Of a stretch of 64,000 bases of DNA, positions 17,271 to 25,731 are shown piece after piece; position 1 is the first letter of the stretch; the number at the start of each line of letters is the position of its first letter. The position numbers and the translations under genes are program-made. The DNA comes from Variovorax paradoxus (GTDB lineage: Bacteria > Pseudomonadota > Gammaproteobacteria > Burkholderiales > Burkholderiaceae_C), in contig NZ_JAUSXL010000002.1 of NCBI RefSeq assembly GCF_030815975.1, positions 1,116,001 to 1,180,000 on the forward strand, in the 5' to 3' direction. The notes under the pieces were generated by a model. It had not been told where the DNA came from. It searched no databases and saw only the letters and a program-made list of their open reading frames with translations.

Positions 17271-18104
17271 CTATTCTTTGTAGTAGACGATCTGGTTCGA
17301 GGTGGAAAGCAGCACGCCCTGCTCGCTCCACAGATGCGCTGTCTGGTCGAAGAATCCGTTGAAGAACTGCTGCCCCGCCGCGCGGCCCAGCAGGTAGCCC
17401 GTGCCGACCTCGGCCAGCTGCGCCGGTCCGGCGTGGAAATACGTCGTGATCGACACTGTGCCCGCCGGCACATGCCTGGCGCGGCGCAGCCAGACGCGCG
17501 GATAGAACATGTCGCTCATCGCGGCCAGCGAGGCAAAGTCGAGCGGCCGCGCCTGCGCGTCGCGCAGCCAGATCCGGCTTTCGCTGTGCTGCAGGCTGTC
17601 GTCCCACTTCGCGGGAATGCCGCCGCTGAACGGGCGCATCTCGTACTGGTGGATCCACGCCACGCCGGACGGGCCGATGCTCAGGCGCTCGACCGTCTCG
17701 GGCCTTGGCGCCTCGGGCATCGGCATGTCGCTCTGGCCCCAGGTCTCGCGGCGCGCGGCCGTGACCACCGTCGCCGTGGTGGTCATGTGGGGCGCGCCGC
17801 TGGCGCCGGCCTGCGTGATCTGCACCGTCCAGTGCTGCGTCGAGCGATTGGTGCGCACCGCGGTGGCCTGGATGTCGAAGGCGCCGGCTTCGAGTGCCGC
17901 TGCGTAGTTGACGGTCAGCGCGATCGGCGTGCCCAGCACATCCGGATGCTGCATCACCGACTGCAGCGCAAGGGCTGCGGTGGTGCCGCCGAAGGGACCG
18001 ACCATGTTCCAGTAGTCGGGGCTGGTCATGCCCGTGAAGTGGCCCACGCGGATGTCGCTGTGGTGCAGGGCCAGGGCCTTGTCGAAGGGGTGTTGCGTGC
18101 TCAT
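17271..18104 (-). CDS. Acyl-CoA thioesterase family protein (TesB-like double hotdog)
   Basis: A 277-residue protein of the thioesterase superfamily with two hotdog halves. The first half includes FTGMTSPDYWNMVGPFGGTTAA (about 26-47) and TVNYAAALEAGAFDIQATAVRTNRS; the second half has the VSITTYFHAG and GTGYLLGRAAGQQFFNG strands that carry the TesB-like active-site aspartate/glutamine region. It would hydrolyse acyl-CoA. The ATG (MSTQHPFDKAL) has no strong ribosome site. It precedes the atypical SDR by 2 bases and follows the alpha/beta hydrolase by 32. All three may belong to a fatty-acid or polyester-related operon with the thiolase upstream. Confidence 0.82.
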   Translation of the reverse strand: MSTQHPFDKALALHHSDIRVGHFTGMTSPDYWNMVGPFGGTTAALALQSVMQHPDVLGTPIALTVNYAAALEAGAFDIQATAVRTNRSTQHWTVQITQAGASGAPHMTTTATVVTAARRETWGQSDMPMPEAPRPETVERLSIGPSGVAWIHQYEMRPFSGGIPAKWDDSLQHSESRIWLRDAQARPLDFASLAAMSDMFYPRVWLRRARHVPAGTVSITTYFHAGPAQLAEVGTGYLLGRAAGQQFFNGFFDQTAHLWSEQGVLLSTSNQIVYYKE

Positions 18105-18136
18105 GATGAACTGCAGTGTGCCTCCGATGGATGGCG

Positions 18137-19033
18137 TCACGCAGTCGTGTGCGGGACGCCGGCTTGCTGCACTGCGGTAAGCGCGGCCAGCCGGTGCAGC
18201 TTGTCGACCATGCTCGGCCACAGGCTCTGGCTGAATTGTTCGCGGAAGAAACCGAAGTGCCCGATGCGCCGCGCCTGCACGTCGGCCGGCGCAATGCGCT
18301 CCATGGCGCGCGGCGCGCCGGCATAGAAGCTCAGCAGGCTTTCGGTGCCGGCAAGCGTCATGAGTTCGTCGTCGGTGATCGACAGCGCAAGCACCGGGAA
18401 GCGCACGCGCCCGTAACTCTGCAGGGCGAGTTCGCCTTCGGCACCCACGCTGTAGCGCGGATGGAGGCACCAGCGCCGCCACTGCAGGATCACGCCGCGC
18501 GGCAGGTCGCCCACCTTCTTGAGCCGGCGCCCCGGAAAGTAGCCGCACAGCCGCGTGGCCAGCGGCACGAGCACGAACCAGAAGTAGAGGATGCTGCGCT
18601 TGAGCTTCGGCGCGTTCTCGCGCCAGTAGCCGCTGCCGGCCGCAATGCTGACGAGGCCATCGACCTGCCCGGGCCGCTGCAGGAAACCCGGCAGCTGCGC
18701 GCCCAGGCTGTGGCCGACGAGGTAGAGCGGCTGTTCGGGCAGCGCGGCCTTGGCGGCGTCGATCACCGCTTCGTAGTCGCGCGCCCAGTCGAACAGGTCG
18801 GCCTCGAAGCCGCGCAGCGAGGCGCCGTTGCGCGAATCGCCCGAGCCGCGGTAGTCGAAGGTCCAGACGCGCAGGCCCTGCTGCGCGAGCCACTGCGCGA
18901 AGGGTTCGTAGAACGATTGGCGCACGCCCATCGCGCCGCCGATCACGATGCTGGCACGGGCTTCGCCGGCCGGCTCGTAGCGACGCACGGCCACTTGCAC
19001 GCCGTCGTCGACCGGGAGCTGTTGCGTCTGCAT
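18137..19033 (-). CDS. Alpha/beta hydrolase
   Basis: A 298-residue alpha/beta-hydrolase-fold protein. The nucleophile elbow is VGHSLGAQLPG (serine near residue 105), oxyanion-side residues lie in IGGAMGVRQSFYEP, and a late histidine in IGHFGFFRE (near 265) completes the triad together with an aspartate in LSITDDELM. The start MQTQQLPVDDG is chosen because GAAGGAG lies 8 bases upstream; an earlier ATG lacks one. Length and the DYRGSGDS box resemble uncharacterised serine-hydrolase esterases. It follows the thiolase gene on the same strand after a 166-base gap containing a long hairpin. The substrate is unknown. Confidence 0.88.
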   Translation of the reverse strand: MQTQQLPVDDGVQVAVRRYEPAGEARASIVIGGAMGVRQSFYEPFAQWLAQQGLRVWTFDYRGSGDSRNGASLRGFEADLFDWARDYEAVIDAAKAALPEQPLYLVGHSLGAQLPGFLQRPGQVDGLVSIAAGSGYWRENAPKLKRSILYFWFVLVPLATRLCGYFPGRRLKKVGDLPRGVILQWRRWCLHPRYSVGAEGELALQSYGRVRFPVLALSITDDELMTLAGTESLLSFYAGAPRAMERIAPADVQARRIGHFGFFREQFSQSLWPSMVDKLHRLAALTAVQQAGVPHTTA

Positions 19034-19117
19034 GAAGTTGTCTCCTTCGCTTTTATGAACCATCGGCCGCAATCTTCCCGGCGTAGCGAGCGGGATGAGA
19101 TGCAAGGCGCGGGTGGC

Positions 19118-19156
19118 GGGAAACCGGAGCGACCTTCAGGGTCGTGAGGATTTCCC
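19118..19156. other. Long intergenic hairpin downstream of the thiolase gene
   Basis: An imperfect stem of about 17 bp runs from GGGAAACCGGAGCGACC to GGTCGTGAGGATTTCCC around the loop TTCAG. It lies between the thiolase stop and the alpha/beta hydrolase start. No T-run follows; it may end or process the thiolase transcript. Confidence 0.55.
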
Positions 19157-19199
19157 GACGGGCCCCGCAACGCCGCAGATCGCCCGCGCAGTAGCCGCC

Positions 19200-20396
19200 C
19201 TACACGCGCTCGAAGATGCCTGCGGCGCCCTGTCCCATCCCCACGCACATCGTGACCATGCCGTACTTCAGGTTCTCGCGGCGCAGCGCATGCACCACCG
19301 TCGCCGCGCGGATCGCGCCCGTCGCGCCGAGCGGATGGCCCAGTGCAATGGCGCCGCCCATCGGATTGACCTTGCTCGGATCGAGGCCCAGCGTGTTGAT
19401 CACCGCGAGCGATTGCGCCGCGAAGGCCTCGTTGAGCTCGAACCAGTCGATGTCCTCGTGCTTGAGGCCCGCATAGCGCAGCGCGGCCGGAATGGCCTCG
19501 ATCGGGCCGATGCCCATGATGTGCGGCGGCACGCCCTTGCTGGCAAAGCTCACGAAGCGCGCGAGCGGCGTGAGGCCGTACTGCTTCACGGCCTTTTCGC
19601 TCGCGAGGATCAGCGCGCCCGCGCCGTCGGAAGTCTGCGAGCTGTTGCCGGCCGTCACGGTGCCGCGCGCGGCGAACACGGTGCGCAGCTTGGCCAGGCC
19701 TTCGAGGCTGGTGTCGGGGCGCGCGCCTTCGTCGAGGTTCACGGTGCGAGTCTTCGCGATCGACTCGCCGGTGGCAAGGTCCGGCGTGCGGTCGGTCACT
19801 TCGATGGGCGTGATCTCGCCCGTGAACTTGCCGGCCTTCTGCGCGGCCAGTGCCTTCTGGTGCGAGGCGAGTGCAAATTCATCCTGCGCCTCGCGGCTCA
19901 CCTTCCACTGCTGCGCCACTTTTTCGGCCGTGAGGCCCATGCCGTAGGCAATGCCCACGTCGCCCTCGCGTTCGAAGATCGAAGGCGACAGCGACGGCGA
20001 GTTGCCCATCATCGGCACCATGCTCATGCTCTCGACGCCGGCCGCGATCATCACGTCGGCCTCGCCCACGCGAATGCGGTCCGCAGCCATCTGCACGGCC
20101 GACAGGCCCGATGCGCAGAAGCGGTTCACGGTGATGCCGCCGATGCTGGTCGGCAAACCGGCGAGCACCGCGCCGATGCGCGCCACGTTCAGGCCCTGCT
20201 GCGATTCGGGAATCGCACAGCCGCAGATGATGTCCTCGATGGCCTTGGGGTCGAGGCCAGGCACGGCGGCGAGCGCCGCCTTGAGCGTGGTCGCGAGCAG
20301 GTCGTCGGGCCGGTAGTTACGCAAGTAGCCGCGATGCGACTTGCCGATGGGGGTGCGGGTGGCGGAGACGATGTAGGCGTCTTGAATCTGTTTCAT
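19200..20396 (-). CDS. fadA: Acetyl-CoA C-acyltransferase (3-ketoacyl-CoA thiolase)
   Basis: A 398-residue thiolase that splits 3-ketoacyl-CoA into acetyl-CoA and a shortened acyl-CoA. The nucleophilic cysteine is in NRFCASGLSAV (C94), the catalytic histidine in ALGHPLGATGA (H354) and the second cysteine in MCVGMGQG (C384); all three are present. Length is typical for FadA. Its ATG overlaps the stop of the DUF559 gene by four bases (ATGA), so its translation may be coupled to that insert. Upstream on the same strand is the HAD-ECH fusion gene, so the beta-oxidation pair is split by the DUF559 element. Confidence 0.94.
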   Translation of the reverse strand: MKQIQDAYIVSATRTPIGKSHRGYLRNYRPDDLLATTLKAALAAVPGLDPKAIEDIICGCAIPESQQGLNVARIGAVLAGLPTSIGGITVNRFCASGLSAVQMAADRIRVGEADVMIAAGVESMSMVPMMGNSPSLSPSIFEREGDVGIAYGMGLTAEKVAQQWKVSREAQDEFALASHQKALAAQKAGKFTGEITPIEVTDRTPDLATGESIAKTRTVNLDEGARPDTSLEGLAKLRTVFAARGTVTAGNSSQTSDGAGALILASEKAVKQYGLTPLARFVSFASKGVPPHIMGIGPIEAIPAALRYAGLKHEDIDWFELNEAFAAQSLAVINTLGLDPSKVNPMGGAIALGHPLGATGAIRAATVVHALRRENLKYGMVTMCVGMGQGAAGIFERV

Positions 20397-20827
20397 GGCT
20401 TCTCTTCAGTCCTTGTATCTTGTCTTGCCCCCTCTCCCGCTTGCGGGAGAGGGCTGGGGTGAGGGTTGTCTTCCTGCAGCGCCTGCAGGATCCGTTCGCG
20501 AACGGCATCCGTCTGCGTCAGCACTTCGTTGTTCCAGAACCGGAGGACGCGATAGCCCTGCGCCTCCATGAAGCGTGTCCGGTTCTCGTCATATGCCGCA
20601 GCTTCCACATGCTGCCCACCATCCAGTTCGACGATCAGCTTCGCTTCGAGGCATGCAAAGTCTGCGAAATACGGACCGATCGGACGTTGACGACGAAACT
20701 TGAAATTGGCAAGGCGGCGGTCGCGCAGGTGGTACCAGAGGAGGGACTCGGCGTCCGTGGGGGCTTCGCGCAATGCTCTTGCCCTCACCCTAGCCCTCTC
20801 CCGCTCGCGGGAGAGGGGACCAGACAT
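20393..20827 (-). CDS. DUF559 domain protein (predicted PD-(D/E)XK endonuclease), repeat-flanked
   Basis: A roughly 144-residue protein with the DUF559 core: TDAESLLWYHLRDRRLANFKFRRQ (about residues 23-47), then GPYFADFACLEAKLIVELDGGQH (about 50-72), whose D, E/K and E..D residues fit a Vsr/MutH-like nuclease centre. RFWNNEVL near 100 completes the fold. Both ends of the protein are encoded by palindromic repeats: SGPLSRERERARVRA at the N-terminus and NPHPSPLPQAGEGA near the C-terminus. I start at MSGPLSRERE after GAGGA; an ATG six codons upstream is possible. It lies between the HAD-ECH gene and fadA, overlapping the fadA start. Function is unproven. Confidence 0.85.
   Translation of the reverse strand: MSGPLSRERERARVRARALREAPTDAESLLWYHLRDRRLANFKFRRQRPIGPYFADFACLEAKLIVELDGGQHVEAAAYDENRTRFMEAQGYRVLRFWNNEVLTQTDAVRERILQALQEDNPHPSPLPQAGEGARQDTRTEEKP
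20428..20466. repeat. CTCCC-family hairpin repeat, left flank of the DUF559 gene
   Basis: A perfect hairpin CCCTCTCCCGC / GCGGGAGAGGG is followed by CTGGGGTGAGGG. It is nearly the exact inverse of the unit at 20782-20819 and lies inside the 3' end of the DUF559 gene. Confidence 0.9.
20782..20819. repeat. CTCCC-family hairpin repeat, right flank of the DUF559 gene
   Basis: CCCTCACCCTAG is followed by the hairpin CCCTCTCCCGC / GCGGGAGAGGG. Together with the left unit it forms terminal inverted repeats around about 390 bases containing the DUF559 core. It lies inside the 5' end of the gene. Confidence 0.9.
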
Positions 20828-20858
20828 GCCAGCGTCCTCTTTCATGGTCTGGGCCTGG

Positions 20859-23282
20859 TCAGTTGCGCACCGGCTTCCCCGTGCTCAGCATCCCCATGAT
20901 CCGCTCCTGCGTCTTCGGATGCACGATCAGCGAGCAGAACGCCTTGCGTTCCAGCGTCATCAGGTATTCCTCCGTCACTAGCGAGCCCGCATCCACGTCG
21001 CCGCCGGTCACCACGTTCGCGATCAGGCTCGCGATGTGGAAGTCGTGCGCGCTGATGAAGCCGCCGTCGCGCATGTTCACGAGCTGCCCCTTGATCGTCG
21101 CGGCGCCGCTGCGGCCGGCCACGCGGAATGTGCGTCGCAGCGGCGGGCGGTAGCCCGCGTCGGCCATGGCCTTGGCCTGCTGCAGCGCCACGTAGAGCAG
21201 TTCGTCCTTGTTCGGCACGATCACGTCGCTGTCGAGCAGGTAGCCGAGCTTCTTCGAATCGAGCGCGCCGGTGCCGACCTTGGCCATCGCCGCTGCGGTG
21301 AAGCCTTCAGTCAGGAACGGCAGCAGGTCGGTGCCTGTGGAGGCCGCTGCGTTCTCCGCGGCGCGGCGAGCGATGTACGTCAGGCCGCCGGCGCCGGGAA
21401 TCAGGCCCACGCCGACTTCGACCAGGCCGATGTAGCTTTCCATCGCCGCCACACGCTTCGACGAATACACGGCCAGCTCGCAGCCGCCGCCCAGCGCCAT
21501 GCCGCGCATGGCGGAGACCACCGGCACGCTCGCATAGCGGATCTTGAGCATCACGTTCTGCAGTTCTTCTTCCGCGCCTTCGACGGCGCCGATGCCCGCG
21601 ACCACAAAGGCCGGCAGCATCGCCTGCAGGTCGGCGCCGACCGAGAACACCTCGTCGGGCGACCAGATCACCAGGCCCTTGTATTCGGCTTCGGCAAGGT
21701 CGACCGCAGCGCCAAGCGCTTCGGCCACATCGGGGCTGATGGCGTGCATCTTCGAGTGGATGCTGGCAATCAGCACCTCGCCATCGAGCGTCCACACGCG
21801 CACGTCGCCTTCGTCGCTGATCGTCTTGCCCGCGGTGTTGGCGTCGGCCGCATTCGCGCCGAGCACGCTCTCGGGGAACAACTGGCGCTCATGCACCGGC
21901 AGCTTGCGCTGCGGAACGAACTGGCCCTGCGACGCGCTCCACGAACCTTCCGGCGTGTGCACGCCGCCGGCCTTGGCCACGGCGCCTTCGAACACCCATT
22001 TGGGCAGCGGCACCGTGCTCAGCGCCTTGCCGGCGTCGATGTCTTCCTGCACCCATTGGGCGACCTGCGCCCAGCCGGCTTCCTGCCAGAGCTCGAACGG
22101 GCCCTGCTTCATGCCGAAGCCCCAGCGCATCGCAAAATCCACGTCGCGCGCGCTTTCGGCAATGGTCGCCAGGTGCACGGCCGCGTAGTGGAAGCTGTCA
22201 CGCAAAATCGCCCAGAGGAACTGGCCCTGCGGCCCTTCGCTTTCGCGCAAGAGCTTCAGGCGCTCGCCCGCTGGCTTCTTGAGCATGCGGCCGTACACCT
22301 CGTCGGCTTTCGCGCCGGCGGGTACGTATTCGCCGCTTTGCAGATCGAAGCGCAGGATGTCGCGGCCCACCTTCTTGAAGAAGCCGGCCTTGGTCTTCTG
22401 GCCCAGGTTGCCCATCTCGAGCAGCTTGGCAAGCACCGGCGGCGTCGAAAAGTTGGCGTAGAACGGGTCGGTCTCTGCATCGAGGTTGTCCTGCAGCGTC
22501 TTCACGACGTGGGCCATGGTGTCCAGGCCCACCACGTCGGCCGTGCGGAAGGTGCCCGAGCTCGCGCGGCCCAGCTTCTTGCCGGTGAGGTCGTCCACCA
22601 CGTCGGGCGTCAAGCCGAACTTCTCGACCTCTTTCAGCGTGGCCAGCATGCCGGCGATGCCCACGCGGTTGGCGATGAAGTTGGGCGTGTCGTGCGCGCG
22701 CACCACGCCCTTGCCGAGCGTGCGGGTGACGAAGGCCTCGAGATCGTCGAGCACCTGCGGCTCGGTGGTCGGCGTGTTGATCAGCTCCACCAGGAACATG
22801 TAGCGCGGCGGGTTGAAGAAGTGAATGCCGCAGAAGCGCGGCTTCAGCGCTTCGGGCAATGCCTCGCTCAACTTGGTGATCGACAGGCCCGAGGTGTTCG
22901 AGGCCAGGATCGAATGCCTGGCGACGTGCGGCGCGATCTTCCTGTAGAGATCGAGCTTCCAGTCCATGCGCTCGGCAATGGCTTCGATGATGAGGTCGCA
23001 CTCGCCGAGCTTGGCGAGGTCGTCGTCGTAGTTGGCCTGCTCGATGAGCACCGCATCGGCCACGTCGCCGAGCGGCGCGGGCTTGAGTTTCTTGAGGTTG
23101 TCGATGGCGCGCGCGACGATGCCGTTCTTCGCCGCACCTTGAGCGACAGCTCCGGTCGCGTCCTTGGCGGCCAGGTCGAACAGCACCACAGGCACGCGCA
23201 CGTTGACGAGGTGGGCCGCAATCTGCGCACCCATCACGCCGGCGCCGAGCACGGCGACTTTCTTCACTTGGAATCGAGACAT
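20859..23282 (-). CDS. 3-hydroxyacyl-CoA dehydrogenase / enoyl-CoA hydratase fusion (FadN-like order)
   Basis: An 807-residue bifunctional beta-oxidation enzyme. The N-terminal half is the NAD-dependent hydroxyacyl-CoA dehydrogenase (LGAGVMGAQIA at about 12-22; ASNTSGLSI; catalytic histidine in GIHFFNPPRYM near 150). The C-terminal half is a crotonase domain (GMALGGGCELAV and VEVGVGLIPGAGG), with both catalytic glutamates present. This order, dehydrogenase first, is that of FadN and not of E. coli FadB, where the hydratase comes first. It should hydrate enoyl-CoA and oxidise the product to 3-ketoacyl-CoA for the thiolase downstream. The start MSRFQVKKVAVLG lacks a strong ribosome site. Confidence 0.93.
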   Translation of the reverse strand: MSRFQVKKVAVLGAGVMGAQIAAHLVNVRVPVVLFDLAAKDATGAVAQGAAKNGIVARAIDNLKKLKPAPLGDVADAVLIEQANYDDDLAKLGECDLIIEAIAERMDWKLDLYRKIAPHVARHSILASNTSGLSITKLSEALPEALKPRFCGIHFFNPPRYMFLVELINTPTTEPQVLDDLEAFVTRTLGKGVVRAHDTPNFIANRVGIAGMLATLKEVEKFGLTPDVVDDLTGKKLGRASSGTFRTADVVGLDTMAHVVKTLQDNLDAETDPFYANFSTPPVLAKLLEMGNLGQKTKAGFFKKVGRDILRFDLQSGEYVPAGAKADEVYGRMLKKPAGERLKLLRESEGPQGQFLWAILRDSFHYAAVHLATIAESARDVDFAMRWGFGMKQGPFELWQEAGWAQVAQWVQEDIDAGKALSTVPLPKWVFEGAVAKAGGVHTPEGSWSASQGQFVPQRKLPVHERQLFPESVLGANAADANTAGKTISDEGDVRVWTLDGEVLIASIHSKMHAISPDVAEALGAAVDLAEAEYKGLVIWSPDEVFSVGADLQAMLPAFVVAGIGAVEGAEEELQNVMLKIRYASVPVVSAMRGMALGGGCELAVYSSKRVAAMESYIGLVEVGVGLIPGAGGLTYIARRAAENAAASTGTDLLPFLTEGFTAAAMAKVGTGALDSKKLGYLLDSDVIVPNKDELLYVALQQAKAMADAGYRPPLRRTFRVAGRSGAATIKGQLVNMRDGGFISAHDFHIASLIANVVTGGDVDAGSLVTEEYLMTLERKAFCSLIVHPKTQERIMGMLSTGKPVRN

Positions 23283-23311
23283 AACTGGGCTTTGAAGTGT
23301 TGTGTTAATTC

Positions 23312-23367
23312 GGGGAACACCGTGGAACCGGCTTTGCCGGGCCACCGGTGTTGCCCCCTTGAGGGGG
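23312..23367. repeat. Palindromic intergenic repeat before the HAD-ECH fusion gene
   Basis: A long imperfect hairpin (GGGGAACACCGTGGAACCGG around TTT, returning as CCGGGCCACCGGTGTTGCCC) adjoins a second hairpin CCCCCTTGAGGGGG. Both lie in the 121-base gap between the DUF2147 gene and the HAD-ECH gene. The sequence differs from the other repeat families in the window. Confidence 0.7.
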
Positions 23368-23403
23368 AGGCGGCTACACGAAGTGAGCAGCTACGGGGGT
23401 GGG

Positions 23404-23838
23404 TCAAGGAATGCGGTTCCAGGTTTGAGTGCGCCAGAAAGGCCCTAGGTAGCCACGCACCTCTAGCTTCTTCCCGCCCTCGATCGGCGTGAAGCTCGCG
23501 CGGTATTCCTTGCCGTTCTCGGGGTCGAGGATCTTTCCGCCTTCCCAGACGTCCTTGCCCTCGGCCTTCTTGCCGCCGCGGATGATGTCGAGCCCGGTGA
23601 TGGGCTTTCCCTTGCGGTCGTCGCTGCATTCATCGCAGATCGCGTCGGGCTTGGCGTCCTTCCTCAGCGACTTCTCGATGCGGCCGATGAGCGCGCCATT
23701 CGCCTCGCCGATGCGGATCTCGGCCTTGGCCTCGCCGGTCTTGTCGTCGACGTTGCGCCACAGCCCCACGGGCGTGGTCTGGGCGGCGGCGATGACGCAG
23801 GTGGCGGCAAGAACAATGGCTGCAAGCGTCGATTTCAT
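23404..23838 (-). CDS. DUF2147 domain secreted protein
   Basis: A 144-residue exported protein of the DUF2147 family. It has a signal peptide (MKSTLAAIVLAATCVIAAAQ), then VGLWRNVDDKTGEAKAEIRI, the pair CDECSDDRKGKPITGLDII (two cysteines near 68-71 before DRKGKP) and a C-terminal beta region (VWEGGKILDPENGKEYRASF). The fold is expected to be a small lipocalin-like beta barrel. Members often sit in fatty-acid degradation operons of betaproteobacteria, as here between the acyl-CoA dehydrogenase and HAD-ECH genes. A periplasmic role in lipid handling is plausible but unproven. Confidence 0.88.
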   Translation of the reverse strand: MKSTLAAIVLAATCVIAAAQTTPVGLWRNVDDKTGEAKAEIRIGEANGALIGRIEKSLRKDAKPDAICDECSDDRKGKPITGLDIIRGGKKAEGKDVWEGGKILDPENGKEYRASFTPIEGGKKLEVRGYLGPFWRTQTWNRIP

Positions 23839-23877
23839 GAACGGCTCCCGTTTGGACGATGAGAAAGGACGAAGGCC

Positions 23878-25674
23878 TCAGGCCAGCGCCGCATCGGTAT
23901 CCATCAGCACCTTGCTGCCGGCGCGTGCGGTGCGCATCAGCGTTGCGGTCTCGGGGAACAGCTTGGCGAAGTAGAAGCGCGCGGTCTGCAGCTTGGCGAC
24001 GTAGAACGGGTCGGTGTTGCCGCTCGCGATCTGGCGCAGCGCGACCTGCGCCATGCGGGCGAACAGATAGCCGAACACGAAGTGGCCGGCCACGCGCAGG
24101 TAGTCGACCGCGGCGGCGCCCACTTCGTCGGGGTTCTGGAAACCCTTGAAGCCGATCTCGGTCGTGAACTTGGTGAGCTGGTCGCCCAGGCCCGCGATCG
24201 GGTTGATGAACTCGGCCATCTTCTCGTTCACGCCCTCTTCTTCCACCAGCCTGGCCACGAGCTTGCCGAACTTCTTGAGCGAGGCGCCGTTGTTGCCCAG
24301 CACCTTGCGGCCCAGCAGGTCCAGCGACTGGATGGTGTTGGTGCCCTCGTAGATCATGTTGATGCGGTTGTCGCGCACGAACTGCTCCATGCCCCATTCC
24401 TTGATGAAGCCGTGGCCGCCGAACACCTGCATGCAGGCGTTGGTTGCGATGTGGCCGTTGTCGGTGATGAAGGCCTTGACGATGGGCGTGAGCAGCGCCA
24501 CCAGTTCGCCCGAGTCCTTGCGCACCTTCTCGTCGGGGTGGTGGTGCTCCTTGTCGAGCAGCATCGTGCAGAAGATCTGCAGCGCGCGGCCGCCTTCGGC
24601 ATACGCCTTGGCGGTGAGCAGCATCTTGCGCACGTCGGGGTGCACGATGATCGGGTCGGCTTCCTTGTCCTTGGCCTTCACGCCGGAGAGCGAGCGCATC
24701 TGCGTGCGGTCTTTCGCGTAGGCCAGCGCATTCTGGTAGGCCACTTCGGTCAGGCCGAGCGACTGGTTGCCCACGCCCAGGCGCGCGGCGTTCATCATCA
24801 CGAACATGGCCTGCAGGCCCTTGTTGGGCTCGCCCACCAGCGTGCCGGTGGCGCCTTCGATCACGATCTGCGCGGTGGCGTTGCCGTGGATGCCCATCTT
24901 GTGCTCCAGGCCGGCGCAGAAGATCGGGTTGCGTTCACCCAGCGAGCCGTCGGCCTTGACCTTGTACTTGGGCACCACGAACAGGCTGATGCCCTTGCTG
25001 CCCTTGGGCGCATCGGGCAGGCGGGCCAGCACCAGGTGAATGATGTTGTCCGCCATGTCGTGCTCGCCGGCCGAGATGAAGATCTTGCTGCCGGTGATGC
25101 GGTAGCTGCCGTCGGGCTGAGGTTCGGCCTTGGTGCGCAAGAGGCCCAGGTCGGTGCCGCAGTGCGGCTCGGTCAGGCACATGGTGCCGGTCCATTCGCC
25201 GCTCGTGAGCTTGGGCAGGTAGGTCTTCTTCTGTTCTTCGGTGCCGTGGGCCACCAGCGCCTCATAGGCGCCGTGCGAGAGGCCGGGATACATGGTCCAG
25301 GCCTGGTTGGCGCTGTTGAGCATCTCGAACAGGCACTGGTTCACCACGAAGGGCAGGCCCTGGCCACCGAAGGCCGGGTCGCATGACAGCGCGGGCCAGC
25401 CGCCTTCGACGTACCTGGCGTAGGCGTCCTTGAAGCCCTTGGGCGTCTTGACTTCGTGCGTGGTCTTGTCGAGCGTGCAGCCCTCTTCGTCGCCGCTGAT
25501 GTTGAGCGGAAAGGTCACCTCGGCGGCAAACTTGCCGGCTTCCTCGATCACCGCGTTGACGGTGTCGGCATCGGTCTCGGCATGGGCCGGAAGCGCCTTG
25601 AGTTCGTCGGCGACGTTGAGCACTTCGTGCAGCACGAACTGCATGTCGCGTACGGGTGGGTTGTAGGTAGGCAT
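23878..25674 (-). CDS. Acyl-CoA dehydrogenase (FadE-like, long form)
   Basis: A 598-residue FAD-dependent acyl-CoA dehydrogenase. The FAD/substrate motifs MCLTEPHCGTDLG (near 160) and ITGSKIFISAGEHDMADNI (near 184-202) are present, followed by the C-terminal catalytic helix domain (QVFGGHGFIKEWGMEQFVRD near 430) and an extra C-terminal acyl-CoA dehydrogenase region. At nearly 600 residues it is longer than the 380-residue classic type and matches the long betaproteobacterial branch. It performs the first step of beta-oxidation. It lies between a TetR gene upstream and the DUF2147 and HAD-ECH genes downstream, giving an almost complete beta-oxidation set. Confidence 0.93.
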   Translation of the reverse strand: MPTYNPPVRDMQFVLHEVLNVADELKALPAHAETDADTVNAVIEEAGKFAAEVTFPLNISGDEEGCTLDKTTHEVKTPKGFKDAYARYVEGGWPALSCDPAFGGQGLPFVVNQCLFEMLNSANQAWTMYPGLSHGAYEALVAHGTEEQKKTYLPKLTSGEWTGTMCLTEPHCGTDLGLLRTKAEPQPDGSYRITGSKIFISAGEHDMADNIIHLVLARLPDAPKGSKGISLFVVPKYKVKADGSLGERNPIFCAGLEHKMGIHGNATAQIVIEGATGTLVGEPNKGLQAMFVMMNAARLGVGNQSLGLTEVAYQNALAYAKDRTQMRSLSGVKAKDKEADPIIVHPDVRKMLLTAKAYAEGGRALQIFCTMLLDKEHHHPDEKVRKDSGELVALLTPIVKAFITDNGHIATNACMQVFGGHGFIKEWGMEQFVRDNRINMIYEGTNTIQSLDLLGRKVLGNNGASLKKFGKLVARLVEEEGVNEKMAEFINPIAGLGDQLTKFTTEIGFKGFQNPDEVGAAAVDYLRVAGHFVFGYLFARMAQVALRQIASGNTDPFYVAKLQTARFYFAKLFPETATLMRTARAGSKVLMDTDAALA

Positions 25675-25731
25675 CCGGGACTCTCCTGGTCGAAAACTGA
25701 AGGGAAAAAGAAAAAGGGGAAAAAGGGCCGG

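Noticed and set aside
20393..20827. Calling the DUF559 gene a Vsr mismatch-repair endonuclease.
   Set aside because: Only the general nuclease-like core is shared; no cytosine methylase gene is adjacent and the zinc-binding residues of Vsr are absent.
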